From Callorhinus ursinus (lineage: Eukaryota; Chordata; Mammalia; Carnivora; Otariidae), in the NCBI RefSeq assembly GCF_003265705.1, contig NW_020313288.1, positions 2,609,723-2,673,722 on the forward strand: a DNA stretch of 64,000 bases, written 5' to 3'. The notes under the pieces are model-generated. The model was not told the DNA's origin, made no database searches, and saw nothing but the letters and a program-made list of their open reading frames with translations. The translations under genes were made by a program, and so were the position numbers. This document shows positions 1 to 11,311 of this stretch, piece after piece. Each line of letters starts with the position of its first letter. Within the stretch, counting starts at the first letter, position 1.

Positions 1-1735
1 CCACCTCTGACCAGAGATCAAGCCTAAAGCCTGCTATCTCTTTGTTAAAAAGATAACCAAATATTAAAGAGGTGTCACAGACAGGTTAGGAGCATCCAAG
101 GGCTGTGGGACAGGATCAAATGACCTAGCACATGTGTCATTGGAATCCCAGAAGAAGAAAAAGAGGCAGAAGAATATCTTAAGACAGAATGGCCAATAAT
201 TTTCAAAAATTAAAGACATTAAATCACAGGTCCCAAAGCTCAGAAAATACCAAACAGAATGAATATCCCCCTAACACATACTCGGATACGTCATATTCAA
301 AATGCATAGAGTTAAAGATACAGAGAAAAATTCCGAAGGGGGCTGAGGACAAAGAGATGTGTTATGCACAGAGGACCGACATTAAGAATCATCACAGATG
401 GGGCACCTGGGTGGCTCAGTCGTTAAGCGTCTGCCTTCAGCTCAGGTCATGGTCCCAGGGTCCTGGGATCGAGCCCCGCATCGGGCTCCCTGCTCAGTGG
501 GAAGCCTGCTTCTCCCTCTCTCACTGCCTCTGCTTGTGTTCTCTCTCTCGCTGTGTCTCTCTCTGTCAAATAAATAAATAAAATCTTTAAAAAAAAAAAA
601 GAATCATCACAGACTTCTCATCTGAAAATGTACAGGCAAGAAGACAATGGAGGGCTATCTTGTGGATGGGAAAAGACCGTCAACCCAGAATTTTATACCC
701 AATGAAAGTATCACTTGAAAATGAAGGAGAAAGGAAGGGTTTTCAGCAAACAAATGCTGAAAAAAATTTCATGATTAGCAAGACACTCACTTCAAATATA
801 AAGACAGATAAAGGATGGAGAAAATGTACAAGAGAACACTAAGTTAAAATATTCTGGAGTGGATACATTAAACGCCTAAGTTAAAATATTCTGGAGTGGA
901 TACATTAAACTAAAACAAAGCAGACACTGTGGCAAGGTGCATATGCTGATGATGGGCTCAGTTGGCTGATCCGGAATGTGTGTGCAGCTAAGCACATACA
1001 ATCAGAAAACCATCTAAGAACAGTTAAAATATAAGAAATCAAAACAGATAGACCTTAAAGGAGACGTTGGCAAATCTACAATTATATTTGGAGACCTCCA
1101 CACCATTCCCTTAGCAATTGATGGGAAGAGGAGACGGGAGGTCGGCAAGATTCTGGAAGAGCTCGATAACACTGTCCACCAGCTTGAAATGACACGTACA
1201 GAACACACCATCCAACAACTTTTCAAGTTCACATGGAACATCCCCCACGAGAGACCATATTCTTTTATATTCATATTCTCCTCTCATAGGGGGACCGTAT
1301 CCCCCTACGAGAGACCATAGGCTGTGAAAAGAACCTTAATAAATTTAAGAGAATTCAAGTCACCCAAATTATGTTCTTCGACCATAACAAAATTAAACTA
1401 TATATCAATATCAAAGAGATATATGAAAAAAATTTCCAAATATTTGGAAATTAAACAACCAACTTCTTAATAACCCAGATCAAAAAGGAAAGCATAAAAC
1501 ATGAGAAAATACCTCTAATTCAATGAAAATGAAAATACGGCATATCAAAATTTATGAGATGCAGCTAAAACATGACTTAGATGAAAAATTATAGCACTAA
1601 ATGCTTATATTATAGATTGTGTGATTGTGCTTAGTGCCAGTAAGCTGTATGCCTAAAAATGGCTAAAATGATAAATTTTATTTTACCTGCATTTTACTAC
1701 AATTGGAGAAAAAAACACAAGATGGAGGAAAGTAA
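1..1735 (+). mobile_element. Old LINE-1 body fragment
   Basis: A-rich sequence reading like decayed mammalian L1 interior, with ORF1/ORF2-like stretches such as TTCACATGGAACAT and TGGAAATTAAACAACCAAC. Frames are broken by many stops. A Can-SINE is inserted at 399-598 and a 36-bp tandem repeat lies at 841-911. Assignment to a subfamily needs RepeatMasker. Confidence 0.7.
399..598 (+). mobile_element. Can-SINE 1
   Basis: tRNA-Lys-derived head, CT-rich middle and AAATAAATAAATAAAATC tail. Flanked by a 15-bp target duplication AAGAATCATCACAGA at 384-398 and 599-613. Inserted in an L1 fossil. Confidence 0.95.
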
Positions 1736-2480
1736 CCTAACCATGGGAGTGACACCGTTATCTTTGCCATACTCTCGTGGTTATGGCACTCAAGGGATGG
1801 CGTGATCCAAGGGGGGTTGTATCCATGAAATCAGCTGTGCACAGCGCTATTCTCTGCATGGGACAGACTTCTTAGCTCAGGACCTCCTCCCTGACTCTCA
1901 GCCCCACACGATCTTCCCGTAGGGTTGCCCGCTGATTTCATCCTTTGCAACCACATGGCTTAACTGTTGCTCATGCCTTCCTGTAGCCGGGGCCCTTGTT
2001 CCAGCCGTTGACCCTCACCCTCACCCTTCCAGGCCCCACCGAAATGCCACCTTCTGTGGAATGAGACCTTCCAAGACCACTAGAAGACTCATTTGTGTCT
2101 GCTTGCATCTGCTTAGGCAAACCCCTTCCCTTCCTTGAGTCTTAATTTCCCCATCTGTAAAATGGGCCCGATGACGTTTTCTTTGCAACTTTGCTGTGAG
2201 AGCCAATGCGATGTCAGATACCTCCTAGCCAGGGCTCTGGGCATAAGATATTCATATGTTGATTCATCAGACTTCTATTGAGCACCTGCTGTATGCTAGA
2301 TCCGGTACTGAGCCCTGGGGAACATAGCAAGACTAAGGCAGACCCCAGTCCTGCCCTCAGGGAGCTCACAGTATGCTGGGGGAGATGAACATTAGATTAA
2401 TGTATATATCAACATATAATTAAATATTAATATACAACCAATTACATTAATGTATACATTAAATATTAATACACATTAAA
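1736..2480. other. Intergenic, MIR-like scrap only
   Basis: Single-copy-looking sequence. At about 2260-2400 there is a MIR/L2-like phrase (GAGCACCTGCTGTATGC ... CAGGGAGCTCACAG) followed by AT-rich DNA. No gene seen. Confidence 0.5.
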
Positions 2481-2500
2481 ATAAATATATTCATATTTTA

Positions 2501-2697
2501 TTTTTTATTATTTTTAAAGATTTTATTTATTTGACACAGAGAGTGAAAGAGCACAAGCAGGGGGAGCAGCGGAGGGAGAGGAAGAAGTAGACTCCCTTCT
2601 GAGCAGGGAGCCTGATGAGGGACTCGATCCCAGGACCCTGGGATCATGACCTGAGCCGAAGGCAGACGCTTAACCATCTGAGCCACCCAGGCGCCCT
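2501..2697 (-). mobile_element. Can-SINE 2
   Basis: Minus-strand copy with head at 2697 and TTTTATTTATTTG tail complement. It directly abuts another SINE, and TCATATTT-like duplications lie on both sides. Confidence 0.93.
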
Positions 2698-2708
2698 CAT
2701 ATTTTTTA

Positions 2709-2920
2709 TTTTTAAAAGGATTTATTTATTTATTTATTTGAGAGAGTGTGTGCCTGTGCACATAAGTGGGGGGGAGGGGCAGAGGGAGAGAATCCTCAAG
2801 CAGACTCCCTGCTGAGTATGCAGCCCAACACAGGACTCGATCCCATGACCCGGAGATCACCACCCGAGCTGAAACCAAGAATCGGAGGCCCAACTGACTT
2901 TGCCAGCCAGGCGCCCCTAT
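2709..2920 (-). mobile_element. Can-SINE 3
   Basis: Minus-strand copy, more diverged than its neighbour, with the older AACCAAGAATCGG-type body. Back to back with SINE 2. Confidence 0.9.
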
Positions 2921-3102
2921 ATATTCATATTCAAATGACAAAGGTGACAAATTCTGATGAGGGGAATTCTGGGAAGCTCTGGCCTCATCTAAGCCACACC
3001 ATTTCTTGCTTGGAAGCCAGCATGAGCCTCCTCTTTTTACTTAGCTCTCCCCGCACTGTGTTCTTCACACAGCAGCCAGGGAAAGACTTAAAAACGCAGA
3101 TG

Positions 3103-3304
3103 CGAGGGACGCCTGGGTGGCTCAGTGGGTTAAGCGGCTGCCTTCGGCTCAGGTCATGATTCCAGGGTCCTGGGATCGAGCCCCACATTGGGCTCCTTGC
3201 TCAGCGGGGAGCCTGCTTCTCCCTCTGCCTGCTGCTCCCCCTGCTTGCACTCTCTCTCTCTCTATCTAGCAAATAAATAAATAAAATCTTAAAAAAAAAT
3301 AAAG
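3103..3304 (+). mobile_element. Can-SINE 4
   Basis: Full-length plus-strand copy. Target duplication AAAAACGCAGATG at 3090-3102 and about 3306-3318. Confidence 0.95.
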
Positions 3305-3489
3305 TAAAAACGCAGATGTGCATGCCTCACCTCTCCCTCAGGTAAAATCCTCCTATGGCTCCTTACTGCCTTCAAGGTAAAGATCAACATCATCACTGGG
3401 TCTCCAGAGACTGTGACACCTTTAGTCAGGCCCCTGCTAAGTTCTCCCACCTTCACTCCCCCAAGGCTACCCCTGTGTGTGGGAACAAG

Positions 3490-3690
3490 GTGAGAATAAT
3501 TTGCAGGCAGGTATCTGGAGGAAGAGGGTTCCAGGTAGAGGACACAGCCTATGCAAAGGTCCTGGGGCAGGAACTGCCTGGAGTGTTGGAGAAACAATGA
3601 GGAGGCCCATGGGGCTGGAACAGAGTGAGTGAGGGGGAGAGGAGGGTGGGAGGGGACAGGGGCAGGTCCTGCAGGGTCTTGGGGGCCTCA
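3490..3690 (-). mobile_element. L2 3'-end fragment
   Basis: Contains the phrase CAAAGGTCCTGGGGCAGGA and AGGTCCTGCAGGGTCTT, the reverse of the common L2 tail seen again at 13790, 37860 and 47740. Confidence 0.6.
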
Positions 3691-3699
3691 GGGAGGACT

Positions 3700-5000
3700 T
3701 TTACCCCAGGGAGGTGGGAGCCCTGGAGGGCTGTGGTTAGAGGAGGGCGGGATCGGACTCGGGTGTTCACGGGCGCCCTCTGGTGGCCGCCTTGGGAAGG
3801 ACGGACCGGGGGTCGGGAGCAAGGGCATTAGCAGGGTCCGGGGCGGAGGGGACTGCGCTAGTCCAGGCGGGAGATGATGGGGGCTGGACCAAGTGGACGC
3901 AGAGAAGGGGCGAGAAGTGGACAGGTTGATACAGAATTTTGAAAGCAGCGGGGACAGGACTTGCTTATAGATTGGACGTGGAGAGAGCAAGCCGGAAAGA
4001 AGTCAAAGATAACCTGAGAGATATTTGGCCCCAGCCCCTGGAAGGATGGCACTGCCATGTGCTGAGATGGGGACGACGTGGAGGAGCGGGATTCTGGACC
4101 AGGCACAGCTTCGTCCTGAGGAACGTCCGCTTGGCGATGGCAGGTGGATTCTTGGATCAAGAGCTGGGCTCATTTGAGGCTTTGATGGGGGGCAGACAGG
4201 CAGGGAAAGAGTAGGCCCTTGTTCCTGTTGGGCTGGCTGAGGGCCTAGGGTTCTTTCTGGATCCTGTCCCCAGAACGCGCCGCACACCGTCTCCCCACCG
4301 GCTCAGGACCCTCCGTCCAGGCCCTGGATCTGTCCACGACCCCCGGTGCTGAAGTTCTAGCTGCAACGCGGCAAACCCGGTGCTGGAGTAAAGTGCTGGC
4401 TAGGGACTGACAACTCGAAACCTATCCCTGGACTTCACCCAGGATGGCAAAGCTCCTTCGCTGCTATTGGTCTGAGCCGGTTTCTATGCCTGGCACACCC
4501 CATCCTGCATTGTATAGACCTCCAAAGAGAGGCAGGTATGTGTCACTCTAAGTTCCAGACTTCCTTTCTCTACATGCCGTTACAGTCCCTTTAAGGATTA
4601 CTTAGTGCATCTCTCACTAAGGCTCTAAAGACTGGCCCGAGTTCCGGCTGTGGACTGGCTGGTGAGCTCATGAATATGTAGATCACCCCCACCTCCACCT
4701 CACTCTGGTAGGCTCAGGAAAGAGAGGGGGCGGAGAGAAGGCGGAGCTGGGGGCGGGGCGCCTTGCTGGAAGCCCCCACGGAGAATTTTGTGCATTTTGT
4801 GTCCTGTGGGGCCTCCAGTACCTATACAGTGTGCAGCATACAGCAGGTGCTCAACCAATGCTGTCGACGCCCGAATCCAGTAGTAGTGATGTCTTGAGAG
4901 TTCGCTTTTCTGATTTGGGAGGAGATGGTTCTGTTTTGCCTTCGTCATATTACATGAAAATGACGATGACTGTTATTTATGTGCATTAATTAATCTCCCT
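3700..5000. other. Intergenic, no gene seen
   Basis: Moderately GC-rich sequence with a MIR-like tail at about 4800-4865 (GCAGGTGCTCAACCAATGC). Overlapping frames on both strands do not resemble known proteins. Confidence 0.5.
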
Positions 5001-5009
5001 GATGGTCTC

Positions 5010-5115
5010 CACAGTCCTGGATGGTGCATACCATCAAGAATCCCATTTTACAGATGAGGAAACTGAAGTTTGGAGAGAGAAAGAGGCGGCCCGAGGGCAA
5101 GCAGGCCTTGACTCC
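5010..5115 (+). mobile_element. MIR core fragment
   Basis: Carries the MIR hallmark CCATTTTACAGATGAGGAAACTGA followed by a GGCCCGAGGGCAAGCAGG-like continuation. Confidence 0.65.
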
Positions 5116-5162
5116 GCTCATTAGGTCCTGGGAATCCAGAGTGGGTCCTGCGAGTGCACGTC

Positions 5163-5201
5163 CCCTAACCCTAACCCTAACCCTAACCCTAACCCTAACC
5201 C
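5163..5201 (-). repeat. Interstitial telomeric repeat (TTAGGG)6
   Basis: Six perfect CCCTAA units on the plus strand at 5163-5198 plus a partial CCC. Flanks are ordinary unique/MIR sequence, so this is internal, not a chromosome end. Confidence 0.95.
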
Positions 5202-5699
5202 ATAGTACCCTAGTTTGATCACCATGCACCCTGCTTGCGTCTTCTGAGCCGAAGGGCCCCTGTTCCGCCACTAGGACATGGCTAATACCTCCCTCTCCAG
5301 GATGGCCAGTGCTGTTGTCTGGGCTCAGAAGATCACGTGTGCCTCCGTCCCAATCCAGCATTTTAGGACCCGGAACCGGAAGGAGGGCGAAGGCCGGGTG
5401 GCCGGGCCGCATTCAGCCTACAAAGGAGCAAGGCCTGACGGGAGGTGGGGCTGACCCCAACGGCTTTAAGGGACAGGTTAAGAAATTTGGACAGGGTGTC
5501 TTTTGTGTCCCAGCAGAGAGCCCAGGGGTCTCTCTTCACCACCACCCTCAGCCTCCAGAGCAGTGCGGGGCACACAGTGGGTGCTCAATAAATGCTTGCG
5601 GTTTTTCAAAATGGTGACGCCAATACTGGACGAAGGCGTGGGTCTCTGCTGCCCCCTGCTGGTATCCTGGGATGAAGCCTTTGGAAACTTTCAAAGGAA

Positions 5700-5905
5700 T
5701 TGATTTGACACTTGCATAGCGCTTACTCCGGGCTGGGCTTTCTAAATATTAACTCGTTCATTCCCACAACAACCCTCAAAACGGGGTGCCCGATTAACCG
5801 CATTTTGCAGAGGCGGGACACTGAGAGATCTGAGCCGAGGGATCGGCCACTGTCCTGACAAGTGTCATAACTGGGATTCAAACCCTGGGCTAGGCTCCAG
5901 GGAAA
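5700..5905 (+). mobile_element. MIR element
   Basis: Long MIR-like match including AACTCGTTCATTCCCACAACAACC and the GATTCAAACCCTGGGCTAGG-like tail. Confidence 0.65.
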
Positions 5906-6202
5906 AGGGAAGTAGATAAAACCCACGGGCATCGATGGCATGCTGGTTTAGGGAACCGTGCCCGGCAGGCAGCATGTGCCCAATAACCAGCCGTTCGTTT
6001 TGGCACATTCTGGTCTGGCTTCCCTTACAATTCAATTATCTGCATGACTTTGAGAATCAGTTTATCCAGTTCTTTGAGAATCAGTTTGTCCAGTTCTTTG
6101 GAAACAATTGTGGGGATCTGAACCATGTCGAAGTTCTCTTTAAGACTGGGAGTCTTGGGTGGCTGAGATGGTCAAGAGTGGTTAAGATGGTTAAGCCACC
6201 CA

Positions 6203-6390
6203 CACCTGGGTGGCTCAGATGGTTAAGCGTCTGCCTTCAGCTCAGGGCATGATCTCAGTGTCCTGGGATCGAGCCCTGTATCAGGCTCCTGGCTCAGCGA
6301 GGAGTCTGCTTCTCCCTCTCCCTCTGCCTCTCTCCCCTGTTCATATTCCCCCCCTCTGTCACATTAATAAAAAAAAGTGAATTAAAAAAA
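6203..6390 (+). mobile_element. Can-SINE 5
   Basis: Head CACCTGGGTGGCTCAGATGG and tail ATTAATAAAAAAAAGTG. The preceding 60 bp (6155-6202) has partial repeats of the head. AGACTGGGAGTCTT at about 6143 recurs as AGATTGGGAGTCTT after the tail, a likely target duplication. Confidence 0.9.
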
Positions 6391-6409
6391 AGATTGGGAG
6401 TCTTATAAC

Positions 6410-6925
6410 TTAGTGGCTTAAACCATTCACTATCTGAGTTTCTGTGGGTCAGGAATCTGAGGGTGCTTAGCTAGGTTCTCTGCTTCCTGGCCTCTCATGG
6501 GCTGCACTCAAGGGCTTGGCCAGGGCAGGGTCTCATCTGAAGGCTCGACGGGGGAAAGACCCACTTCCAAACTTGTGTGGTTGTTGGCAGGACTCAGCTC
6601 CTCGTTGGTGGCTGGCCTTTGCCACACGGAGCAGTCATGTGAAATGTTGGCACTTTTCCCAAAATGCCTCCCATACCTGCTTTTTCCATTCTTGCATCTT
6701 TACAAGATGTATTTAAAATGAATTCTTAATTTCCTAAATAATGCTTGAATATATTCACCCCATAAAGATCACAGGTGAGTCTCAACTGTTCGTCCTCCCC
6801 TCCTTCAACATCCTGGTGAATACACATCTAGTCCTCCTCATCCTTATACACATGTCCCTGGACAGAATGCATATTTTACACACACACACGATATTTCCTG
6901 CTGTACTTTTCTGCAAATCTCTTTT
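6410..6925. other. Intergenic, no gene seen
   Basis: Apparently old repeat-derived or unique sequence with a short CA run at about 6880. The frames are unconvincing. Confidence 0.4.
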
Positions 6926-6929
6926 CATC

Positions 6930-7405
6930 CCAGGTGATGTGGTCTGGAGAGGGTTGTGTTCTCTGACAGCCACATGGATGAGGCACAGGTGATGGTGTGT
7001 GACCTGGAGACAGACCATAGAAGGCAGCATCCTCTCTCCCTCTCTCTCTGTCCCTCCCCCACTCCTCCTTTGGGTCACAGGGAAGCCAGCTGCCAGGTCA
7101 TGAGCAGCCCCATGGAGAGGCCCACATGGTGGGGAGCTGAGGCCTCCCTCCCACCAGCAGCCCTGCGAGGGCGCTGGCAGGAACAGCTCCTCCTGCCCCG
7201 GTCCAGCCTTCAGATGAGGCAGCCCCGGCTGGCCTATGTGCTGACCACAATCTCATGAGAGACCCCAAGCCAGGACCACCCAGCTACATCTGCTCCTGGA
7301 TTGCTGACCACAGAAACCCTGAGAAAATAAACGCGTGTTGCTTTAAGCTGCTAAATTGCAGGGGGTGGTATTTGTTATGCAGCAATAACTAACTGATACA
7401 CCCTG
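6930..7405 (+). mobile_element. MaLR/MLT1-like LTR fragment
   Basis: Internal phrase GCCACATGGATGAGGCACAG and a 3' end reading AATAAACGCGTGTTGCTTTAA ... GCAGCAATAACTAACTGATACA in the style of MLT1-type solo LTRs. No protein-coding remnant. Family name is by recollection. Confidence 0.6.
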
Positions 7406-7835
7406 CCTGTCACTTAGCTTATCCCCCCGGAAGAACACTGACATCACAGCAGGGCTTGGCCGTGTCAAGCATATGCCTGTTCACTCCGTGGACACACCCA
7501 ACCAGAACTGCTGTCTTGTAAGGATGTACATTCCAAATGCTCAACAACTTTGAATTACATTTTAAAGCTTCAGTTGGAGTATTACAAATAATAACTTGAA
7601 TTACAATCTAATATATTTAAATTTTAGCCACTACGTACTGCAGGGAAGTGGGTAAAAACTAGGCAGAGGGCCAGGATTCCCTTCTTGCTGAGCTGCCTCT
7701 GGCAGCCACTTACTCTCTCTGGGCCTCAGTTTGGTAGTAACTCCTAGAATGGGGCTGTCATCAGGACACCCATCACAGGGTGATGGCAGGTTACGTGAGT
7801 TAAGTCATAGGAAACGCTCAGCCCCATGCTATCCA

Positions 7836-7965
7836 CAAGAACTTCATGCAGTGATGGACGTGCAGCTCTTGAGCCCTTGAAATGTGGCTTCATTTGGCCA
7901 AGTGAATTTATAATTTCGTAAATCGATTTAACTGTAAATAGCTACGTGCAGTTAATGGCTACTGT
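7836..7965 (+). mobile_element. MER-type (hAT-like) DNA transposon fossil
   Basis: Carries GAGCCCTTGAAATGTGGCTTCATTTGG, the middle of the element seen more fully at 33715 and 34503. Confidence 0.6.
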
Positions 7966-7969
7966 TGTG

Positions 7970-8640
7970 TATGACTCAGGCTTGAAACAATGTTTGGCAA
8001 ATCATAAGTGCTTAGTAAACGCTTGGTAGGACTATTGTCCTGCCACATTATCTTCCAGAGTGCATATCTGCAACCCAGCAGCAGCACGGAGGTCACCCTG
8101 GTGTCCTTCTCATACCCAAGTAGGATCATGTCTCTCCCCTGCTCCAAGCCCTTCTGTGGTTCCTCATTACCCTCAAGACAATAGCCCAGATTGGTTCATC
8201 TCATTGTAGTTACAACTTGTAGCACCCTCTGGAATTACTATTTCCTGCAGGGCTGTGCACTTGTTTTTTTGCCCCCCTTCCTCCTTGACTGGGGCCTTGG
8301 GAAGGTGGGGACGAAATCCAGCACTTGGTAGCTGCTTAATCACCAGAGGCCCTCTGTAGCTGAGTCCCTCCCACCTCTACATCTGCCTTTCCAGCCAGTG
8401 CTGCATCTTGGCTGACCGTCCAACCTCCACATCTCAGCCTCTGAGCCTTTGCCCAGGCTGTTCCTTCCACCCAGAAAACCCTTCCAGGTGGACTCAGACT
8501 CAGCTTTCCAGCTCCCACCCCAACTGGCCTTGTTCTGTGTGAGGTGCTGGAGCGAGGCACCCACATGCGCTGCCCCCCACACGGGGTGTGAGTCCACGTG
8601 TGTGACACGTCCAGAAGAGACTAATTCACCGAGGGGAAAG
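7970..8640. other. Intergenic with L2-like fragments
   Basis: Phrases such as CAGGCTGTTCCTTCCACCCAGAA at about 8455 belong to the L2 tail group. No gene seen. Confidence 0.45.
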
Positions 8641-8649
8641 GGGCTCGTG

Positions 8650-8850
8650 GGGGCCGGGGGTTGAGGAGAGGGAAGCGACTGTTCACGGGGATGGGGTTGC
8701 TTTTGTGGGTCAGAATGTCCTGGAATTAGGCACACGTTGTCTCTGCACAACCTTGTGAATGTGCTTAATGCCACTGGATTATAAACTTTAAAATGGTAAA
8801 AACGGTGACTTTTATGTTATGTGAATTCTACCTCGACTTAAAGAAAATGC
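8650..8850 (+). mobile_element. L1 3'-end scrap
   Basis: Ends with GTGCTTAATGCCACTGGATTATAAACTTTAAAATGG and GTTATGTGAATTCTACC, the standard L1 3' UTR phrase. Confidence 0.75.
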
Positions 8851-9142
8851 ATATTGTAGAGTCTCTGCTCCGTGGGGCCGCCTCCATGAGGGGCAGAGAC
8901 CAGGGCTACCTGGGCGCACAGAAGGGTTCGGCAGGTGTCTGCAGACTGAATGAGCGTGTGAATCCGCCATCACAGGCACCTGCTCTCCTGGAGAAGGAAG
9001 AGTCCTATCTCCTCCACTTCTGGACGAATCAGAGGGAATCTTGGTCACGGGAGTATTCTCGGAATATCTCCTCCTGCATCCCCTAACTTGAAATCTGGGT
9101 TTTTCCTCCTGCCCAGGTAACTCGGGCCAGACGCGCTCGGTC

Positions 9143-9148
9143 TTTATT
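9143..9148 (-). terminator. Second distal poly(A) signal AATAAA
   Basis: Canonical hexamer on the minus strand 52 bp beyond the first. Either or both could end CELF5 transcripts. Confidence 0.45.
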
Positions 9149-9199
9149 GACGAGGAGAGGGCAAATAAGGGAGGACCCAGTCCTTTAGCAAGTAAAACT

Positions 9200-9205
9200 T
9201 TTATT
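9200..9205 (-). terminator. Candidate distal poly(A) signal AATAAA
   Basis: AATAAA on the minus strand about 3.2 kb past the stop. It is followed on that strand by a second AATAAA at 9148-9143, itself next to a GAGCGCGT stretch. Confidence 0.5.
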
Positions 9206-9375
9206 AAATAAACTTTCAGTTTCTCCAGACCAAAGAGAGGCGTTTGGACATTAAGATGATGCTTGCAGCTTCTCACCTGAACACGCCACAGTGACAAGGA
9301 TCTCTTCAGCCAGAAATTCAAACCAAGTCAACCCAAAGTTCCCTCTAAGTCCCTTTCTCGTTTTCCTTTTCTGTG

Positions 9376-9412
9376 TGTGTGTGTGTGTGTGTATGTGTGT
9401 GTGTGTGTGTGG
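9376..9412 (+). repeat. (TG)n microsatellite
   Basis: About 18 TG dinucleotides with one TA interruption, inside the inferred 3' UTR (CA-rich in the transcript). Confidence 0.9.
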
Positions 9413-9754
9413 CGGTTTGTCTCCAAAAGTCGGTTTGCAAGTTGAAACTTCATGAAATTACTCGTAGCAGAAATAAAGTACATCGTACAAATCACGTAGG
9501 TCTTCGATGTGGAGTATAAAAATGGTATTTACAGCCGGTAAACATGGACCAGAAGGACACACGCCACTGCACGCCACCACGCACTCCCAAGCAGGCCCGG
9601 CGGGGGCTTGGCGGGTGCCGGGGACGCGGACGAGGCCCCCTCGTGGCCCCTGGGCACGCGCTTGCACACGCAGACGCACGGGACACAGGCACGCTAGAGT
9701 GTCTCGGAACAATTATCAAACTCTGGAATATCGAAACAAATCCCTTTTGGACTT

Positions 9755-9786
<32 letters not shown>

Positions 9787-9835
9787 CTTTGGGTTTTTTT
9801 TTTTGTTTTTTTTTTGTTTTTTGTTTTTTTTTCTG
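9755..9835 (+). repeat. Poly-T tract (A-rich in transcript)
   Basis: Runs of T up to about 27 long broken by single C or G. On the transcribed strand this is an A tract in the 3' UTR, a likely site of internal oligo-dT priming. Confidence 0.9.
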
Positions 9836-10378
9836 GGTCAGTCAACACATTTTGGTAGAAACAAAAGGGAATGCTGTTTTTTTTTCTTTACAAATTTTTT
9901 TTTTCTTGAGCTTATTAAGTTCTCTGGTGCCTCACTTGGCAAGAGGCCCCACTGACGTCCAACGAACTTGACTCTGTGCTTCAAAGTGGGTTTTCACGGT
10001 TTGAGTAGCTATACAGAGACTCCCCCGCAAGACCTCCCTCCCCGCCCCAACTAGGAAACAAAAATCCACTGTCGTCTGATTTTTTTTCCCCATTTTGTTC
10101 TCTTTTCTTCTTTGTATCTGCTCAGAAAGACCAAAATTAAAAAAAAAAAATATTTGTAGAGGTATCTCTGGTAAAGGGGTGCTGGGCCAGTGCAGGTTGG
10201 CTTGTCCAACGCGCTTGGCAATCTTGGTCATGAGATCGTGAACTCCAGGCTGGTGATCCGAAGGCAGGGAGGGTGGCTGCCTGCCCTTGGGAGGGGGCAC
10301 GAGGGGCGGGGGGCTCCCCCGACCCCGTCTGCCCCTGACGGAAAGCTAAGGGCTATTGGTCACATGAGTAAGGCTATG

Positions 10379-10455
10379 ACGGGGGGAGGTGGGGGGGGGG
10401 TCTTTTTTGCCCAAATCGGGGGAGGGGGGGGGCCGGGGGGGGGGGGGGGGGGTAG
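10379..10455 (+). repeat. G-rich run (C-rich in transcript)
   Basis: Stacked G runs, one of about 19, with G-quadruplex potential on the plus DNA strand and i-motif-like C runs in the transcript. Confidence 0.85.
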
Positions 10456-10745
10456 GGGTTCCAGAAGCTGCAGCTAAGACCAGGGACACTCGAGCTGGCT
10501 GAGCCCAAAGGCCTGCGAGAGCCGTCGGCAGCAGGGGCCCAAAGTCCTGGAGGTATATCGCGTTGGCTGATGATTCCCAGTGCTTCTTGGTGCCCTGGTC
10601 TGACATGACAGCGGGAGATGGGGAGACACTGGGCCGCCCGGTCATCCTCAGCCCTTCTTATGTCCCTGCTGAGTGACCGGGCCAGGGTCACCTTCTCTTG
10701 GATGGAAGGAAGTCGGAAAAGTTTGGTCCCATGATCTATACTCAA

Positions 10746-10797
10746 AAAATATATATACTGTCTATAGCTCTATATATATATGCATATATATATATAG
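10746..10797. repeat. (TA)n microsatellite
   Basis: AT-dinucleotide rich stretch with two TATATATA blocks, inside the 3' UTR. Confidence 0.85.
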
Positions 10798-11305
10798 GAA
10801 AAGTTGTGATTTAGTTTGGGGAGCCACCAAGGAGGGGGGCGGTGAACCCCTCGGCCCCCAACTCAGGAGCCCCCTCCCCCCAGCGCTGAGGCAGACCACG
10901 AAGCCCCCTCCCCGCTCCGCGTGGCCTTCAGTAGGGTTTCACATTAGGGGATGGGGGCAAGGGGAGAGGGGAGGGGAGAGGGAGGGCTGGTGTCCAAACT
11001 CGGTTGTAATTTACGGAAAAGTCCGGGATCGGTTGGAAGCGGGAAGCCCTCCTGGGGTGGGAAGGCCCCTCACCTGGCGGAGAAGGGAGGGGCGTTAGGG
11101 TGCGGTGATGTGGGGCCTGCTGGCCTGCGACATCGCCTCCCACCCGTACCCCCTGCCCTGGCCAGGCTGGGTTCTGGGAACCCAAGGGCCCCTATCTTTT
11201 CGGAGACAGAGTCCATTTCCAGATTCGGAGGCCAACAAACCACCTGGGAAGGGACTTTGGGTCGCTGAGCCCATTTCCTCCCACAACCTGGGGCCAAGAG
11301 CTGTG

Positions 11306-11311
11306 TTTATT
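11306..11311 (-). terminator. Possible proximal poly(A) signal AATAAA
   Basis: Hexamer on the minus strand about 1.1 kb after the stop codon. Use here would give a short 3' UTR without the A-rich and repeat-rich distal part. Confidence 0.25.

Noticed and set aside
399..480. tRNA gene at Can-SINE heads
   Set aside because: The heads derive from tRNA-Lys but are retroposed and diverged, without a usable cloverleaf, in 21 places.
5163..5201. Chromosome end
   Set aside because: Only six TTAGGG units, ordinary sequence on both sides and a gene within 4 kb.
1..9180. A second gene downstream of CELF5
   Set aside because: Every stretch examined is repeat-derived or without codon signal, and no splice-linked frames or RNA gene signatures were seen.
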